Counted from the first letter of the stretch, positions 50,674 to 61,502 are shown. The stretch is 64,000 bases of DNA from Lobosporangium transversale (GCF_002105155.1 NW_019028989.1:310001-374000), one strand, 5' to 3'. Notes: generated from the letters alone by a model not told the origin. Program-made: numbers and translations.

Positions 50674-53600
50674 ATGTCTGAAAATACAAACCGGACTTAC
50701 AAAAAATTTGAATCAGTTTACTTTGCTGCTGACAAGAAGCAAACCTTGGGTCCACAAGCAAGGGCTCACGAATGGGCTGATGCGAACAGTAATACTTTCT
50801 TTGTGATGTACGAAAGTGGCCTTTCTCCGGATGGCAAGAAGTCGTCTTATGAGTTTGCAAGCTACAAGGATCTACCTACATTTTTGGATATATATAACAA
50901 ACTCCCGAACCCTTACAGATGCTTTTTCGAGCAAATCCGAGAAGGAAATCCCTGTTGTGAGTACTACGACATTGACTGGAAACTTACTACGACCTCCAAG
51001 GGAAACACCGATCCTCCTTCACTCGAAGACGGCGCTAGTCCACTCGTCCCTAGCGAGGGCATCGATGCTATTGCGCAACTTGAAAGACGAGTGTTTGGTG
51101 AGTTTCTTGCTGCTCGCAACCAATATGCACCGAAATATCCCATCACCGAGAATCAATGCCGAATCTTGACTTCATCCACTCATAAAAAGATATCATTGCA
51201 TGTCATGATACCAACGTACACATTCGAGAACAATCACAGACACCTTTGGACATTCCTGCTTGATTTTTTCAAGGATATCAAAGCTGACCAGGATCAGAAT
51301 GAAGGTAATCTGCTCAAGTACATTGATTCAGGTGTATACTCAAGAAGCAGAAGCATCCGATGTCTCGGAAGCTCGAAACGTAGAGACATAACCAGACGTT
51401 TCATCCGTACCCCATGGCATCAGCCATCTATGCATGCATTGGATGCAGAATTTTTCATCACCAATGTTCAGCCCAATAGTATCAAAGTGGAAAAATCTCC
51501 AGCTGCCGACAGGTTCTCAAGGCGCCAGCGTAACCAGATACCGTCAACTTCAGCAGCACTTGGAGATGCATCTAGAGATATGACATTACCACACCAGTTG
51601 TCCGTATCTGTCGTCTCTGATGCTGTACATAGAATATTTGCACAACACAAGCATGCAAACCTATACAGAATACAGTATGATGGCCAAGGCGGGATCTATA
51701 AGCTGCAACGAGTTCAATCTGGTCAATGCGATGTATGCAAGAGAAGACACGACAACGAGAATGGCTATCTTCAAGTGAGTCGAAATGGAAGAGTGACGCT
51801 GTATTGCTACAGAGCTATTGCCGAGGGTTTATCCCGCAATATCCTCGTCGGGGAATTGGATTTCGGCGAAAAGATTGTCCTGAGACAACATCTTGCTACG
51901 TTGGACACAGATCAGCACTTGCATCCAGGCGAAGTGTATGCGTCACCCTACATCAAATACCACAAATCACCGATGAGTCTCTTGATAAGGAGCGAGACTG
52001 GCACTGGAAAAACGACATTCTTGGAGCAGTTTATTCAAATGAACCCAAAGTTGACGTATCTTGCAATATCTCCAAGACAGACACTAGCCTCCAGTCTAGA
52101 GAAGAGACTCGGGTTTAAAAGCTATTTGGATTTTCCCTCCACTTATATCAAAGGTCAGAAGATTGTCATACAAGCCGAATCTTTACATAAACTGGATCTT
52201 GCATACTACACCATGGATGTTGTTCTGGTTCTGGATGAAGTGTCATCTATCTTTGATCAGATGACAAGTGTCGCCACCATGAGGGGCTTCCACAAGGCCA
52301 ATAATGATATATTACGAGACTTCATTAAGGTATCCAGGAAGGTGATTGCCTTGGATGCTGATCTAACAGACCGAGACGTTCAGGTCATCAAGGAGCTTCG
52401 AGATGATGTCCACATTATCCATAATACATTCAAGCCACAGCAAGGAGATCTCGTCTCTCTTTATGAGAATGAGGCTTCTCTGAAGTTAAAGGTTATTAAC
52501 TTAGTCAAGTCTGGAAAGAAAGTGTGGATATGTAGCACACAGAAGGCTGAAGATGCTGAAAGTTTACATAGTGAATTGAAGAATATGGGGTTCATTGGGA
52601 TGTGCATCACTGCGAATTCCCTGGAGTTGGAGAAGAGGGCATTTGCACAGAATATTAATGAAATCGCACCAACTCTCGACTATTTTATTCATACTCCAAC
52701 CATCACAGTTGGGCTTGATTGTAACATGCAACACTTTGATTATGTTGCAGGATTTTTCATGTCACAAAGTAAAGTCAATGTAGAGACATGTAGGCAAATG
52801 CTCAGAAGAGTACGGCACGTCCAGCAAAAAGAATACCTTGTCTATATCAGCAATTCAATAAACAATCTTCCAACAACACACAACGAAATAGTCAAGTATC
52901 TTTGCAGCCAAGAGGTTCAAATCAAGGGATGCGCTATGGATACGAATGGCTTTCCGCTTGATCTGAGGGTAGGGCAAGGTCCTGGAGTGAAGCATGATGT
53001 TGGCGATATTTACTACACAATATTCATCAATGCACTGATAAAGAAGCATCTATCAATGAATGATTTTCTTCAGCGTTTCATTGCTCAAATGGTTCAGGCT
53101 GGCTGCAGAGTTGTTGGGCTATCTAATCAGCCCAAGGACCTTAAGGTTTCTGAATCTCTGAAACAGAGGACAGCCACCCTACTTCAAGCCAAGTATACAG
53201 GGATATCGGAGGCCAAGGTAATTGATTACGAAGAATTACTACGACTGGAAACAAGGTCAGACCTTTCTACTGAAGAGTATTACGCAGTACAAAAATTCAG
53301 GATTATGGACGCCTACGGCATTGAGGACCCATCTATCCTTACGCCTGAATGGGTGCAGACCTACAGTAACCCAAAAGAGATGAAGGTCTTTCAGAATCTG
53401 CGAGCCTTGAAGAACGACCCAGAGTTGAAGATGACAAAGCAGAGCGACTCGTATCCTCTGGGGAAAGATCAAGAAAGGAGGGACACTGGCGCCATACTAC
53501 ATAGACTACATCATTCAAAGTATACCAAACTAAAGTATGCAAAAGACATCCTCTTTGCCTGTGGTTATGACTCCCCATTTGATCCCAAATGTAGAGCATC

Positions 53601-53865
53601 CACTGCTCTCAAATCAAGCCTGGATGAGCAATGGGAATCGCTATCGTCAAACATGCGGAATATTTGCACACAACTTCTAATCCCGTACCCATCTCATAGC
53701 AACTGGAACTTCAGAAACCGGCAGAACTTTGTCAACTCTGTCTTGAATGAGGTTTTTGGTATTCATATAGTTGGAACTAACAAGAAAGCCACAAGCTATC
53801 ATATAAAATACATGAGGGAAGTAGGGAAGAATTGGGAAGGTTTCTTCAATGATGGAACTAAATGA
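50674..53865 (+). CDS. Primase-helicase of large-DNA-virus type (AEP/UL52 primase plus superfamily 2 helicase)
   Basis: A single 1063-codon ORF without introns. The primase part has the metal-binding CCEYYDIDWK (about residue 95), the histidine motif KKISLHVMIP (about 175) and YIDSGVYSRSRSIRCLGSSK (about 215). A UL52-like zinc motif follows (CDVCKRRHDNENGYL ... LYCYR, about 355-385). The helicase has Walker A SETGTGKTTF (about 445), Walker B VVLVLDEVSS (about 525), ALDADLTDRD, and motif V/VI TITVGLD ... CRQMLRRVRH, in the style of viral origin-binding helicases. Such fusions are known from large DNA viruses and virus-like elements and would prime and unwind DNA. Lack of introns contrasts with nearly every host gene in the window. 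It lies between hairpins H3 and H4, next to a transposase. Whether it is expressed is unknown. Confidence 0.85.
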   Translation: MSENTNRTYKKFESVYFAADKKQTLGPQARAHEWADANSNTFFVMYESGLSPDGKKSSYEFASYKDLPTFLDIYNKLPNPYRCFFEQIREGNPCCEYYDIDWKLTTTSKGNTDPPSLEDGASPLVPSEGIDAIAQLERRVFGEFLAARNQYAPKYPITENQCRILTSSTHKKISLHVMIPTYTFENNHRHLWTFLLDFFKDIKADQDQNEGNLLKYIDSGVYSRSRSIRCLGSSKRRDITRRFIRTPWHQPSMHALDAEFFITNVQPNSIKVEKSPAADRFSRRQRNQIPSTSAALGDASRDMTLPHQLSVSVVSDAVHRIFAQHKHANLYRIQYDGQGGIYKLQRVQSGQCDVCKRRHDNENGYLQVSRNGRVTLYCYRAIAEGLSRNILVGELDFGEKIVLRQHLATLDTDQHLHPGEVYASPYIKYHKSPMSLLIRSETGTGKTTFLEQFIQMNPKLTYLAISPRQTLASSLEKRLGFKSYLDFPSTYIKGQKIVIQAESLHKLDLAYYTMDVVLVLDEVSSIFDQMTSVATMRGFHKANNDILRDFIKVSRKVIALDADLTDRDVQVIKELRDDVHIIHNTFKPQQGDLVSLYENEASLKLKVINLVKSGKKVWICSTQKAEDAESLHSELKNMGFIGMCITANSLELEKRAFAQNINEIAPTLDYFIHTPTITVGLDCNMQHFDYVAGFFMSQSKVNVETCRQMLRRVRHVQQKEYLVYISNSINNLPTTHNEIVKYLCSQEVQIKGCAMDTNGFPLDLRVGQGPGVKHDVGDIYYTIFINALIKKHLSMNDFLQRFIAQMVQAGCRVVGLSNQPKDLKVSESLKQRTATLLQAKYTGISEAKVIDYEELLRLETRSDLSTEEYYAVQKFRIMDAYGIEDPSILTPEWVQTYSNPKEMKVFQNLRALKNDPELKMTKQSDSYPLGKDQERRDTGAILHRLHHSKYTKLKYAKDILFACGYDSPFDPKCRASTALKSSLDEQWESLSSNMRNICTQLLIPYPSHSNWNFRNRQNFVNSVLNEVFGIHIVGTNKKATSYHIKYMREVGKNWEGFFNDGTK

Positions 53866-53935
53866 ATACAACGGAGGGCTTGAGCAGATTACGATATTGT
53901 ATTCTTTTTGAAAAGTCATGGATTAATATTTAACC

Positions 53936-53986
53936 GGGGGCGACTTTGGATTTCATCTCTATAAAAGAATTTGGAAAGTCGCCCCC
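53936..53986 (+). repeat. Island hairpin repeat H4
   Basis: A 51-bp palindrome nearly identical to H3, flanked by tttaacc and atggtctgtgcgcgtcat. It sits in the 170-bp gap between the stop codons of the primase-helicase and the transposase, so it could act in 3' end formation for both; this is inference. Confidence 0.88.
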
Positions 53987-54035
53987 ATGGTCTGTGCGCG
54001 TCATGATGGTTTTTGAAAGTACGTGCAATCGGTCT

Positions 54036-55424
54036 CTAGAAGCTGATTTTGGTTCTCCAATAGTCTTGGATGCACTGTTTGTAGTTGGAATGCTGTAGAG
54101 CCACCCATGTTGCCTCAGAGATATCGAAGCCTTCCCATTGAACCAGAAACTCCATGTCCTCACCTTCCCCGCGATGGTCTAAAATCCTAGCAACCTCGTA
54201 TCCCTCCTGCGCTGTCTCTGCCATAGTCTCATCTGCAGTGTCTAGTATGTTAGGCTGCGAACTAGCTACAGATAGGAACGCTTCTTGTAGTTCTAAAAGA
54301 CTTCGACCATGATTTAGTTTGACTTTGATGCTGGGGAGCTTCTCATAAGCAACCTGATACTCATTATTGTCTGGAAAGTCAAACGCATCTTGCATCCAGA
54401 ATGTGTGGTGCGTCTGAGTGGGGATATTATGGATTGACACGACTCTCTTGATATTCATAAGCAGGCAACAAAGCTTGAATTGGAGATCAAACGTCTTTGC
54501 GTCTGAGAAACGGATGGGAGCGTCGTGTGTGAACTTGGAGAAGGTGGATTGCATGTCTCCAAAGCACCCTTCGATGCTTGACCGAAACCCACCAAACGCT
54601 TTATTGTAATGTAACTCTTGGTCTGTCATGGCGATCCCCCTAGTCTTGCGCACAGGATAAGAGAAATTTTCGTAGGACAGTGCATTTGATGGTTCGACAA
54701 TTTGTCTAACGAACCCACTGTAGCCACCGTCAAGAGCAACACAGTCCAGCTTGTGTATATGCGATGCAATGTTCATCTTCACAAGCATAGTCCCATCATT
54801 GAAATCTCGACAAGGAGCTGGCTTGGATGCAAACAATATGATATTGTTCATGTCTGAACACACTTGAATACGAAAACCCGACTTCTTGAGTTTATAAGAG
54901 TAGAGACTTGGCTTGTCAGCACCGATGTAGCTGACTCTTGTGTCATGTCCGTCTAGATTCAATGTCACATGCTTGAATGGATCAGGGTTGTTCTTGGCAA
55001 GTAGCAATCGTAGCTTCAAACTCGAGCACATATCTCTCATCATTGAGGTTATGTCATCATGTAGTTTCACAGGGTCCCGAAGATAAAATTCCCTGTGCAA
55101 GTCGTAAAAGGACGTCTTTGGTATGAACCTTGACATTGTAGACAATGAATCTCCTGTGATTAGTGCATACAGGAGCAGAAGACCCTTTTCGACATTACGA
55201 TATGGGCTACCATAGTCACGCACTCCAAATACTTGTGTCAGAAAAAAGAACGTAGGGATGAATCCTAGACGGTCAAGCACCATTGACTTGACGTGTGTTA
55301 CGTCAGATATCTCTTTCATCTCTGTGCGATGAAACTTGGCTTTCTTTATAGCTGGCCACTCCTCTTGCATGAACCTCCACTGAGCCTCAACAAGGCGTAC
55401 ATATTCCTCAGAAACAGCGCTCAT
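54036..55424 (-). CDS. DDE transposase (DDE_Tnp_4/Harbinger-like) with C-terminal chromodomain
   Basis: The 462-codon ORF is intact and intronless. DDE residues fit NLDGHDTRV (about residue 150), CVALDGGYSGF (about 233) and FRSSIEGCFGDMQSTF (about 290), the layout of the DDE_4 group. A chromodomain closes the protein: YEVARILDHRGEGEDMEFLV then WEGFDISEATWV (about 405-455). This could aim insertion at marked chromatin, as in some retroelements. The start MSAVSEEYVRLVEAQW lies 130 bp from repeat copy B, and the stop 50 bp from H4. The second protein that Harbinger elements often need was not seen. No paired termini could be assigned to it with certainty. It is a good candidate for the enzyme that mobilised the island or the 553-bp elements. 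Confidence 0.85.
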   Translation of the reverse strand: MSAVSEEYVRLVEAQWRFMQEEWPAIKKAKFHRTEMKEISDVTHVKSMVLDRLGFIPTFFFLTQVFGVRDYGSPYRNVEKGLLLLYALITGDSLSTMSRFIPKTSFYDLHREFYLRDPVKLHDDITSMMRDMCSSLKLRLLLAKNNPDPFKHVTLNLDGHDTRVSYIGADKPSLYSYKLKKSGFRIQVCSDMNNIILFASKPAPCRDFNDGTMLVKMNIASHIHKLDCVALDGGYSGFVRQIVEPSNALSYENFSYPVRKTRGIAMTDQELHYNKAFGGFRSSIEGCFGDMQSTFSKFTHDAPIRFSDAKTFDLQFKLCCLLMNIKRVVSIHNIPTQTHHTFWMQDAFDFPDNNEYQVAYEKLPSIKVKLNHGRSLLELQEAFLSVASSQPNILDTADETMAETAQEGYEVARILDHRGEGEDMEFLVQWEGFDISEATWVALQHSNYKQCIQDYWRTKISF

Positions 55425-55556
55425 ACAGATATACTCTTTGCAAGCTATTGGATATAAAGCGCTTTATTACAACTCCTCTATATTATTCCATGTGTTCACT
55501 TTATTTTCATCCTACCTATTCAAATATTCACTTCAATTTACAATCCATCCGAATAT

Positions 55557-56109
55557 GGCGACTGTTCGGACTCCATCTGATACTGTATAAACACCTGAAT
55601 ACTGCCACATGCTATTGACCACTCTACGTCCCTTAAACAATATTCTTAGCATACATCTGAACTTTTGCAAGGGATGTGTCAACACTTCGACAAACATGTA
55701 ACATTTAATGGCTACATCACAGCCCTTGGATTGTGGAAGCGCTGAAAGTATGCGGAAAACGGGAACCATTTGTGTTTTTACTAGCAACAAGCGTGGTTTT
55801 AAAAAAGTTTGCCTCCAAGGAACAAATCCTATATCCTTCATTGCTCAAAAGAGACAATCTTGTCTTTTCTGCACCCCAAAAGCTCGCCATAATCCTATTG
55901 AAGCGTTCAGAGGCATTATTTGCCTCATAGTTTGAGGATTAGCAGACTTTCAGTCAAGTTTTATTGTTTTGAACAACACAGTAAATCCTGGCCATTCGAA
56001 TTTAATCCCTTTGGATGGCAGCTATTCAGGGGATGCTAATCAATTCTGCTAAACTATGGTGAAATCAGAGCAGATTTGGAAAACCAACAAGCATCGAACA
56101 GTCGCCTTA
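55557..56109 (+). mobile_element. 553-bp TIR element, copy B
   Basis: Same length, orientation and 12-bp ends (ggcgactgttcg / cgaacagtcgcc) as 43777-44329. Differences seen include positions near 55753, 55991, 56001 and 56055. It lies just upstream of the transposase start. No matching target duplication was found around this copy. Confidence 0.85.
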
Positions 56110-56630
56110 TGTTACCCAATATATGGGATATGTACTTTACACATTGATATTAACAGCAATGCCATATCTAACGCGTCTCTGAAAAGAAAAGAAAAAACAA
56201 AAACAAAAACAAAAACAAAAGTCCAGTTGAAGTTGATTGCTGTAAGTTAAAGGAGAGGCTCTTGCACGCACACATGCATAAGTTTTTGAATGGTTTACAA
56301 TGGCTGGCAAATTACAAAGTGAACATTACATAAATTGCACCTATACCGACTACGCGCTACAATCGTCTACTTCCTACACTATCGGTGGTACTGAATACCA
56401 TGAGAGAAATTGTTTGCTATTAAAAGCTCTAACATGTTGAAGGAGGGGAAATATAGTTTTGTAATTTCGTCCCATGGGAAGGGGATGCACGGTGCATGAG
56501 TATCTATTGAACGTAATACAATACGAAAAAAAGTAGATGGCTGTGAAGGAAGTGCCAAAACATTTGTATATACAGTTTTATGTGGTTCCGTAAGCTGAGA
56601 GCACGACATCGCCTTGTTGGAGCGATATTG

Positions 56631-57627
56631 ACTAACGCGCAAAAATGAGTGAGAGTTTTAGTTTTTTTTACTTTTACTTTAATGTCTCAATGAGAACTCG
56701 TTGCATCACCATGGATATTGGCTGTATGGTATCCTTTGGCCTTGGAAGAACTACCGGTTTAAGAGAATATGGTCTATCATCATCATTGTGATAGTGATAA
56801 GAGAAGTATAACTAGTCATTTACTCAGTTTTGAAGGCAAATTTTAGAAAACTCAACCCTTTGCTTTCTATTAGCTCTGGCCCGCTTGCATCAAAGCCCAT
56901 GCTTCCTATAGACTCGTCACCAGCCTAACTCCCTAAATACTACAATTCGTGTATCATAGAAGCAAGATTTCTTTTTGAGACCGATATGAAAAAAATGTTT
57001 GTGTAAAATCATATGGCGTAGAATATATGTCACAGAGCCACATACCTAGACCTCAGATCATCAGCTTTCCGTCTGAAGCCAATAGCAAGCTAAGAGATAT
57101 AGTTCCTATCTAATATATAGCAAATGAGAGTTCTTTTACAGTGCTTTGGTATTTGGCACTATCGCCTAATGTCATAGTATTCGGTAGCTCGAGGTTTGAG
57201 CTATCTTTCTTATCAGAATACTGTTGGTTGGTATGCCAAATGAAAAAGACAATCCAAAAATAATGTTTTCATATCGGTCTCAAAAAGAAATCTTGCTTCT
57301 ATGATACACGAATTGTAGTATTTAGGGAGTTAGGCTGGTGACGAGTCTATAGGAAGCATGGGCTTTGATGCAAGCGGGCCAGAGCTAATAGAAAGCAAAG
57401 GGTTGAGTTTTCTAAAATTTGCCTTCAAAACTGAGTAAATGACTAGTTATACTTCTCTTATCACTATCACAATGATGATGATAGACCATATTCTCTTAAA
57501 CCGGTAGTTCTTCCAAGGCCAAAGGATACCATACAGCCAATATCCATGGTGATGCAACGAGTTCTCATTGAGACATTAAAGTAAAAGTAAAAAAAACTAA
57601 AACTCTCACTCATTTTTGCGCGTTAGT
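56631..57627. mobile_element. Foldback element with 362-bp inverted arms and a nested MITE-like core
   Basis: Arms 56631-56992 and 57266-57627 read as perfect reverse complements by eye, starting actaacgcgcaaaaatgagt. The spacer of 273 bp is AT-rich without an ORF. Within the arms, 56909-57349 is bounded by tagactcgtcaccagccta and its inverse, the same end sequence as the 128-bp MITE at 13221 (tag-c-ctcgtcaccagcct). So either a MITE of that family sits inside a duplicated, inverted host segment, or the whole is one large foldback transposon. No clear target duplication was found at the outer ends. Confidence 0.85.
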
Positions 57628-58794
57628 GAACTCTGATGAAAAGAATGAGGGAGGTTCTATCCAAGACACTAGAATAGCCAATTGTTATTAGCAGCAAAAA
57701 AAAGTCGATAATGATGGTCGTGCTCAGCTTAAAGCTTGCCATTTATCGTATGTATTTAGATATACAAATGAATATCTTAGAACACGCTTTCATTACCACA
57801 GAGTATTACAATACTTGACCAGCATTTTTTTTTACTTAACCTTAACAGCTCAGCAATCGGAAGAATGTTTCTTTATTTGTTTCCTCGTGGGCGCCACACT
57901 ATTTAGAACAACAAAGCCCTAGATTTTCCGAAATTCTCCATGACCTCCATCTCCCTCATTATAGCTCTGTCGTATACATCTTTAAGTTTAAAAAAATGCT
58001 CATGGCTCGATGGGCCCGACTGCACGCGAGCATTGGTATATCTGTGTGGAGAAGAGATAATGTCCAATTAGTGAAAATCGTAATTACCCTATCTTTTCTT
58101 TTTTGTTTTATATAGGCTATATATGGTGCGCTTTATCCAGCATGACCCATCTATCAAGGAGTAGATAGGCAGAGCTGATATATGTTGGATACATTTGGAT
58201 TGAAACAATGAGAAGTTATGACAAAGAGGAGAAATGAATGATAACCAAAACATGTCTCCTTTTACCCATATATTATTTTTGGTTCCCTTGAGGATTACAT
58301 GTTCTATTTGAGAATTAGGTTTTCTATCTTTGTGATATGCATGTATATCTGTGTGAATGGACTCATTTTCAGTTGAGAGAGAGAGATCAAAGGGGGTATG
58401 GCAGTCCAGAGTAACGGCGATCATGTGGGTCAATTTAGTATAAGATTAGAATTTAGTCGTGGAGTACCATGACTCGAAGCGAATGTGATACTAGGCGGGA
58501 AAGGAAAGCAAAAAAAAAAAGCAGGCACATACCCATGCATTCATACCCTAACATACCGACATAAAATTGGGAGATCGTTTCGGGTCTGTCTTTTAGTCTG
58601 TATACTTTGGAGGCGGAATAAAACGACAATACAAAAAAATTGATCGAGCTGTTATTCTTCTCTTTTTTCTTTTCTTTACTTCTCTTTCCATCAAAGTTTC
58701 CATTTTCACATTTGTACATTACTCTCCCACGCCTTTTCCCTCTTTATACATTCTATTCTCATAACTTATACAAAGTATATCAATACAAAAAGCC
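57628..58794. other. Promoter side of glutamine synthetase III
   Basis: No supported gene. Minus-strand ORFs of 88 and 114 codons (58089-58719) have no domain. The last 150 bp before the GSIII start are CT-rich, with tatacaaagtatatcaat just upstream of the ATG. Confidence 0.5.
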
Positions 58795-61502
58795 ATGTCT
58801 CTTAACAGTGCCCGTGTTGAGTCTTTGAAGGACATCATCACTCGTCCTACTCGCGTCATCTCATATCCAAAGAAGGCTGATGGCAAGCCTCTTTATACAT
58901 CTGAATTTTTCGGCGAGAATGTCTTCGACCTCCAACAGATCGCCAAGGCCCTTCCCAAGCCTGCCTATGCTTCCTTCTTAAAACAGATGCGTGGTCGCCA
59001 GGCTTTGGATCGCGCTACTGCGGATGCAATTGCCCACGCTGTCCGTATCTGGGCCATGGACCGTGGTGCCACTCATTTCACCCACTGGTTCCAGCCTCAG
59101 ACTGGTACCACTGCTGAGAAGCACGACGCCTTCTTGTCACTCAAGTCTACCTTTACTGCTGCAGGGGAGGAGGTATGCTAATGACTATGAAACAAAACCA
59201 CTTCAAGCTCAAATCCAGTGAATATGATCAATAGATGTATGAGGGGGCACAGCACTGGAAGAAGGGGAGGCGAAGGAACAGAAAAAATGGAAGGAAGGAA
59301 AAATTGAATCGGAATGAATCATAAGATTTTCTTATCTTTTTTTTATTATTGTCTTATCGGTGCACATTTTGGATGCTATTTTATTTGGTGGCGTCACGAA
59401 AAAAAACGAGAGCAATCAAAGCGATCAAGGATCGACATTGCAGCGTTACATTCATTTTTTCACTCCACAGCACAGACGTTTGCGCAAACATGTGTTTGGA
59501 TTATTTTCCCCTGGAGAAGAAAAGTCAAGCGAAAAAGACTATGTTTTAACAATTTTGTTTCCTCTCAATAATGTTCAAAAAAAAAAAAAAAAAAAAAAAG
59601 GTCACTGCTATTGATGCGTTCTCTGGCTCGCAGCTGATGCAAGCCGAACCCGATGCTTCTTCATTCCCATCTGGAGGCATGCGCACTACTTTTGAGGCAC
59701 GTGGATACACCGTCTGGGACACTACCTCACCCATGTTTATCCAGGAAGGCCCTCATGGCACCTCCATCCTATACATTCCTTCCGTCTTTATTTCTTATAA
59801 CGGTGATGCTTTGGATGAGAAGACAAATCTCCTTCGTTCCACTTCAGCCGTTTCAAAGTCTGCATGCGAACTCCTCAACCTCATTGATCCCGTCCCTGTT
59901 GGCGCCCAGCCCAAATTCAGCCATGTCTACACCACTCTTGGCACTGAGCAAGAATATTTCCTGATTGATCGCTCGCTCTACGCTCTTCGCCCCGATCTCA
60001 AGACCACCGGACGCACCTTGATCGGCAATCTGCCTCCAAAGCATCAGCAGATGGATGATCATTACTTCGGACATGTCCCCTCTAAGGTTATGGCCACTAT
60101 GTCCGAGGCTGAGCTCGAACTTTTCCGTCTTGGTGTCCCCGTCAAGACCCGCCATAACGAGGTCGCTCCTAAGCAATTCGAGCTTGCCCCTATTTTCGAG
60201 GAAGCTTCCTTGGCTGTTGATCATAATTTGTTGACCATGGATGTCCTCTCCAAGGTCGCTCATAAGAACAAGCTCAAGGTTCTCTTCCACGAGAAGCCTT
60301 TCAAGGGCGTCAATGGATCTGGCAAGCACTGTAACTGGTCGATGTCAACGGATCATGGTGAAAACTTGCTGGATCCCACTGTCAAGCCCGAGACCAACTA
60401 TCGCTTCTTGCTTATCCTTGTTGCCGTCCTTCATGCTGTTCAGCAGCATGGTGCTTTGTTACGTACCTCCATTTCTTCGGCCTCAAACGAGCATCGTCTC
60501 GGTGCTTGCGAGGCTCCTCCCTCGATTCTTTCTATCTTCTTGGGTCAACATTTGAATGAGGTCCTCAATTCGATCGAAGAGTCGCGACCCATTAAGAACT
60601 TCTCCGTCCCAGAAATCCAGACCATTAAGTTAGGTGGAACTGTTTTGGACGTCAAGGTGGCCACATTACCTAGCATCTCCCGTGACTTAACCGATCGTAA
60701 CCGCACCTCTCCATTCGCCTTCACCGGCAATAAGTTCGAGTTCCGTGCCGTTGGTTCTAAGCAGTCCCCTGCTTTCCCCGTCACTGTCCTCAACGCCGCT
60801 GTCGCCTCAGCTCTCCAGGATGTCACTGAAGCTCTTCGTGAGCAGATGGGTGACAAACCATTCCCCTCAGATGCTGACAAGTTGACTGTCATCAAAAAGT
60901 TCATTGCCTCCACCAAGAATATCCGCTTCGAGGGTGATGGCTATTCAGATGCTTGGATTGCTGAGGCCGAGAAGCGTGGTTTACCCAACATTAAGACCTG
61001 CCCCGAAGCCTTTGAGCAACTCTTGAAGCCCTCGCACGCCTCCATGCTCACCAAGTTGGGGATCTTTTCCCAATCTGAACTGAACTCGCGCTATTTTATT
61101 ATGAACGAGCGCTATGCTAAGGATCTCTTGGTTGAGGCCAATACCATGCGCACATTGCTTGCTCAGCAGATCTTGCCTGCTGCGTTTGAATATCGTGGTA
61201 GCTTGGCTAAATCTATCCAGATCTTGAATACCATCGAGGGCGAGCAGCAGTCGCCCGAGCTCGAGGCTCTCAAAGGCTTGACCCCTGTTGTCAAGGAACT
61301 CCAGGCGGCCATTGCTGGTTTGGATGAGGCCATTGCTAAGCTGCACGCCATCCACGATGATGCTGTTGCAGAGGCCAAGGCTGCCAGCGATTACATCCTC
61401 CCAGCAATGCAAGCCGCACGTTCTGCAGCTGACCATCTTGAAACCCTGACTGCTGACAGGTACTATCCCATCCCTCGCTACAGCGAGTTACTCTGGTTCT
61501 AG
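58795..61502 (+). CDS. Glutamine synthetase type III (GSIII)
   Basis: The enzyme makes glutamine from glutamate, ammonia and ATP. Two exons, 58795-59172 and 59601-61502, give 2280 nt or 759 residues, the size of GSIII (about 725) and twice that of the usual eukaryotic GSII. Diagnostic segments are PDASSFPSGGMRTTFEARGY (about residue 140), LGTEQEYFLIDR, NGSGKHCNWSMSTD with the catalytic region, and NEHRLGACEAPPSILSIFLG, the GSIII signature. The start MSLNSARVESLKDII suits the family. The 428-nt intron ends in an A tract of about 20 right at its AG acceptor. GSIII is mainly bacterial and protist, but is known in some early fungi, so its presence helps place the host. The exon is C-rich at third positions, suggesting high expression. 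Confidence 0.95.

Noticed and set aside
44368..53986. The four hairpins as a CRISPR array
   Set aside because: Copies are 2.5-4.3 kb apart with genes between them and in mixed orientation; there are no regular spacers and the host is eukaryotic.
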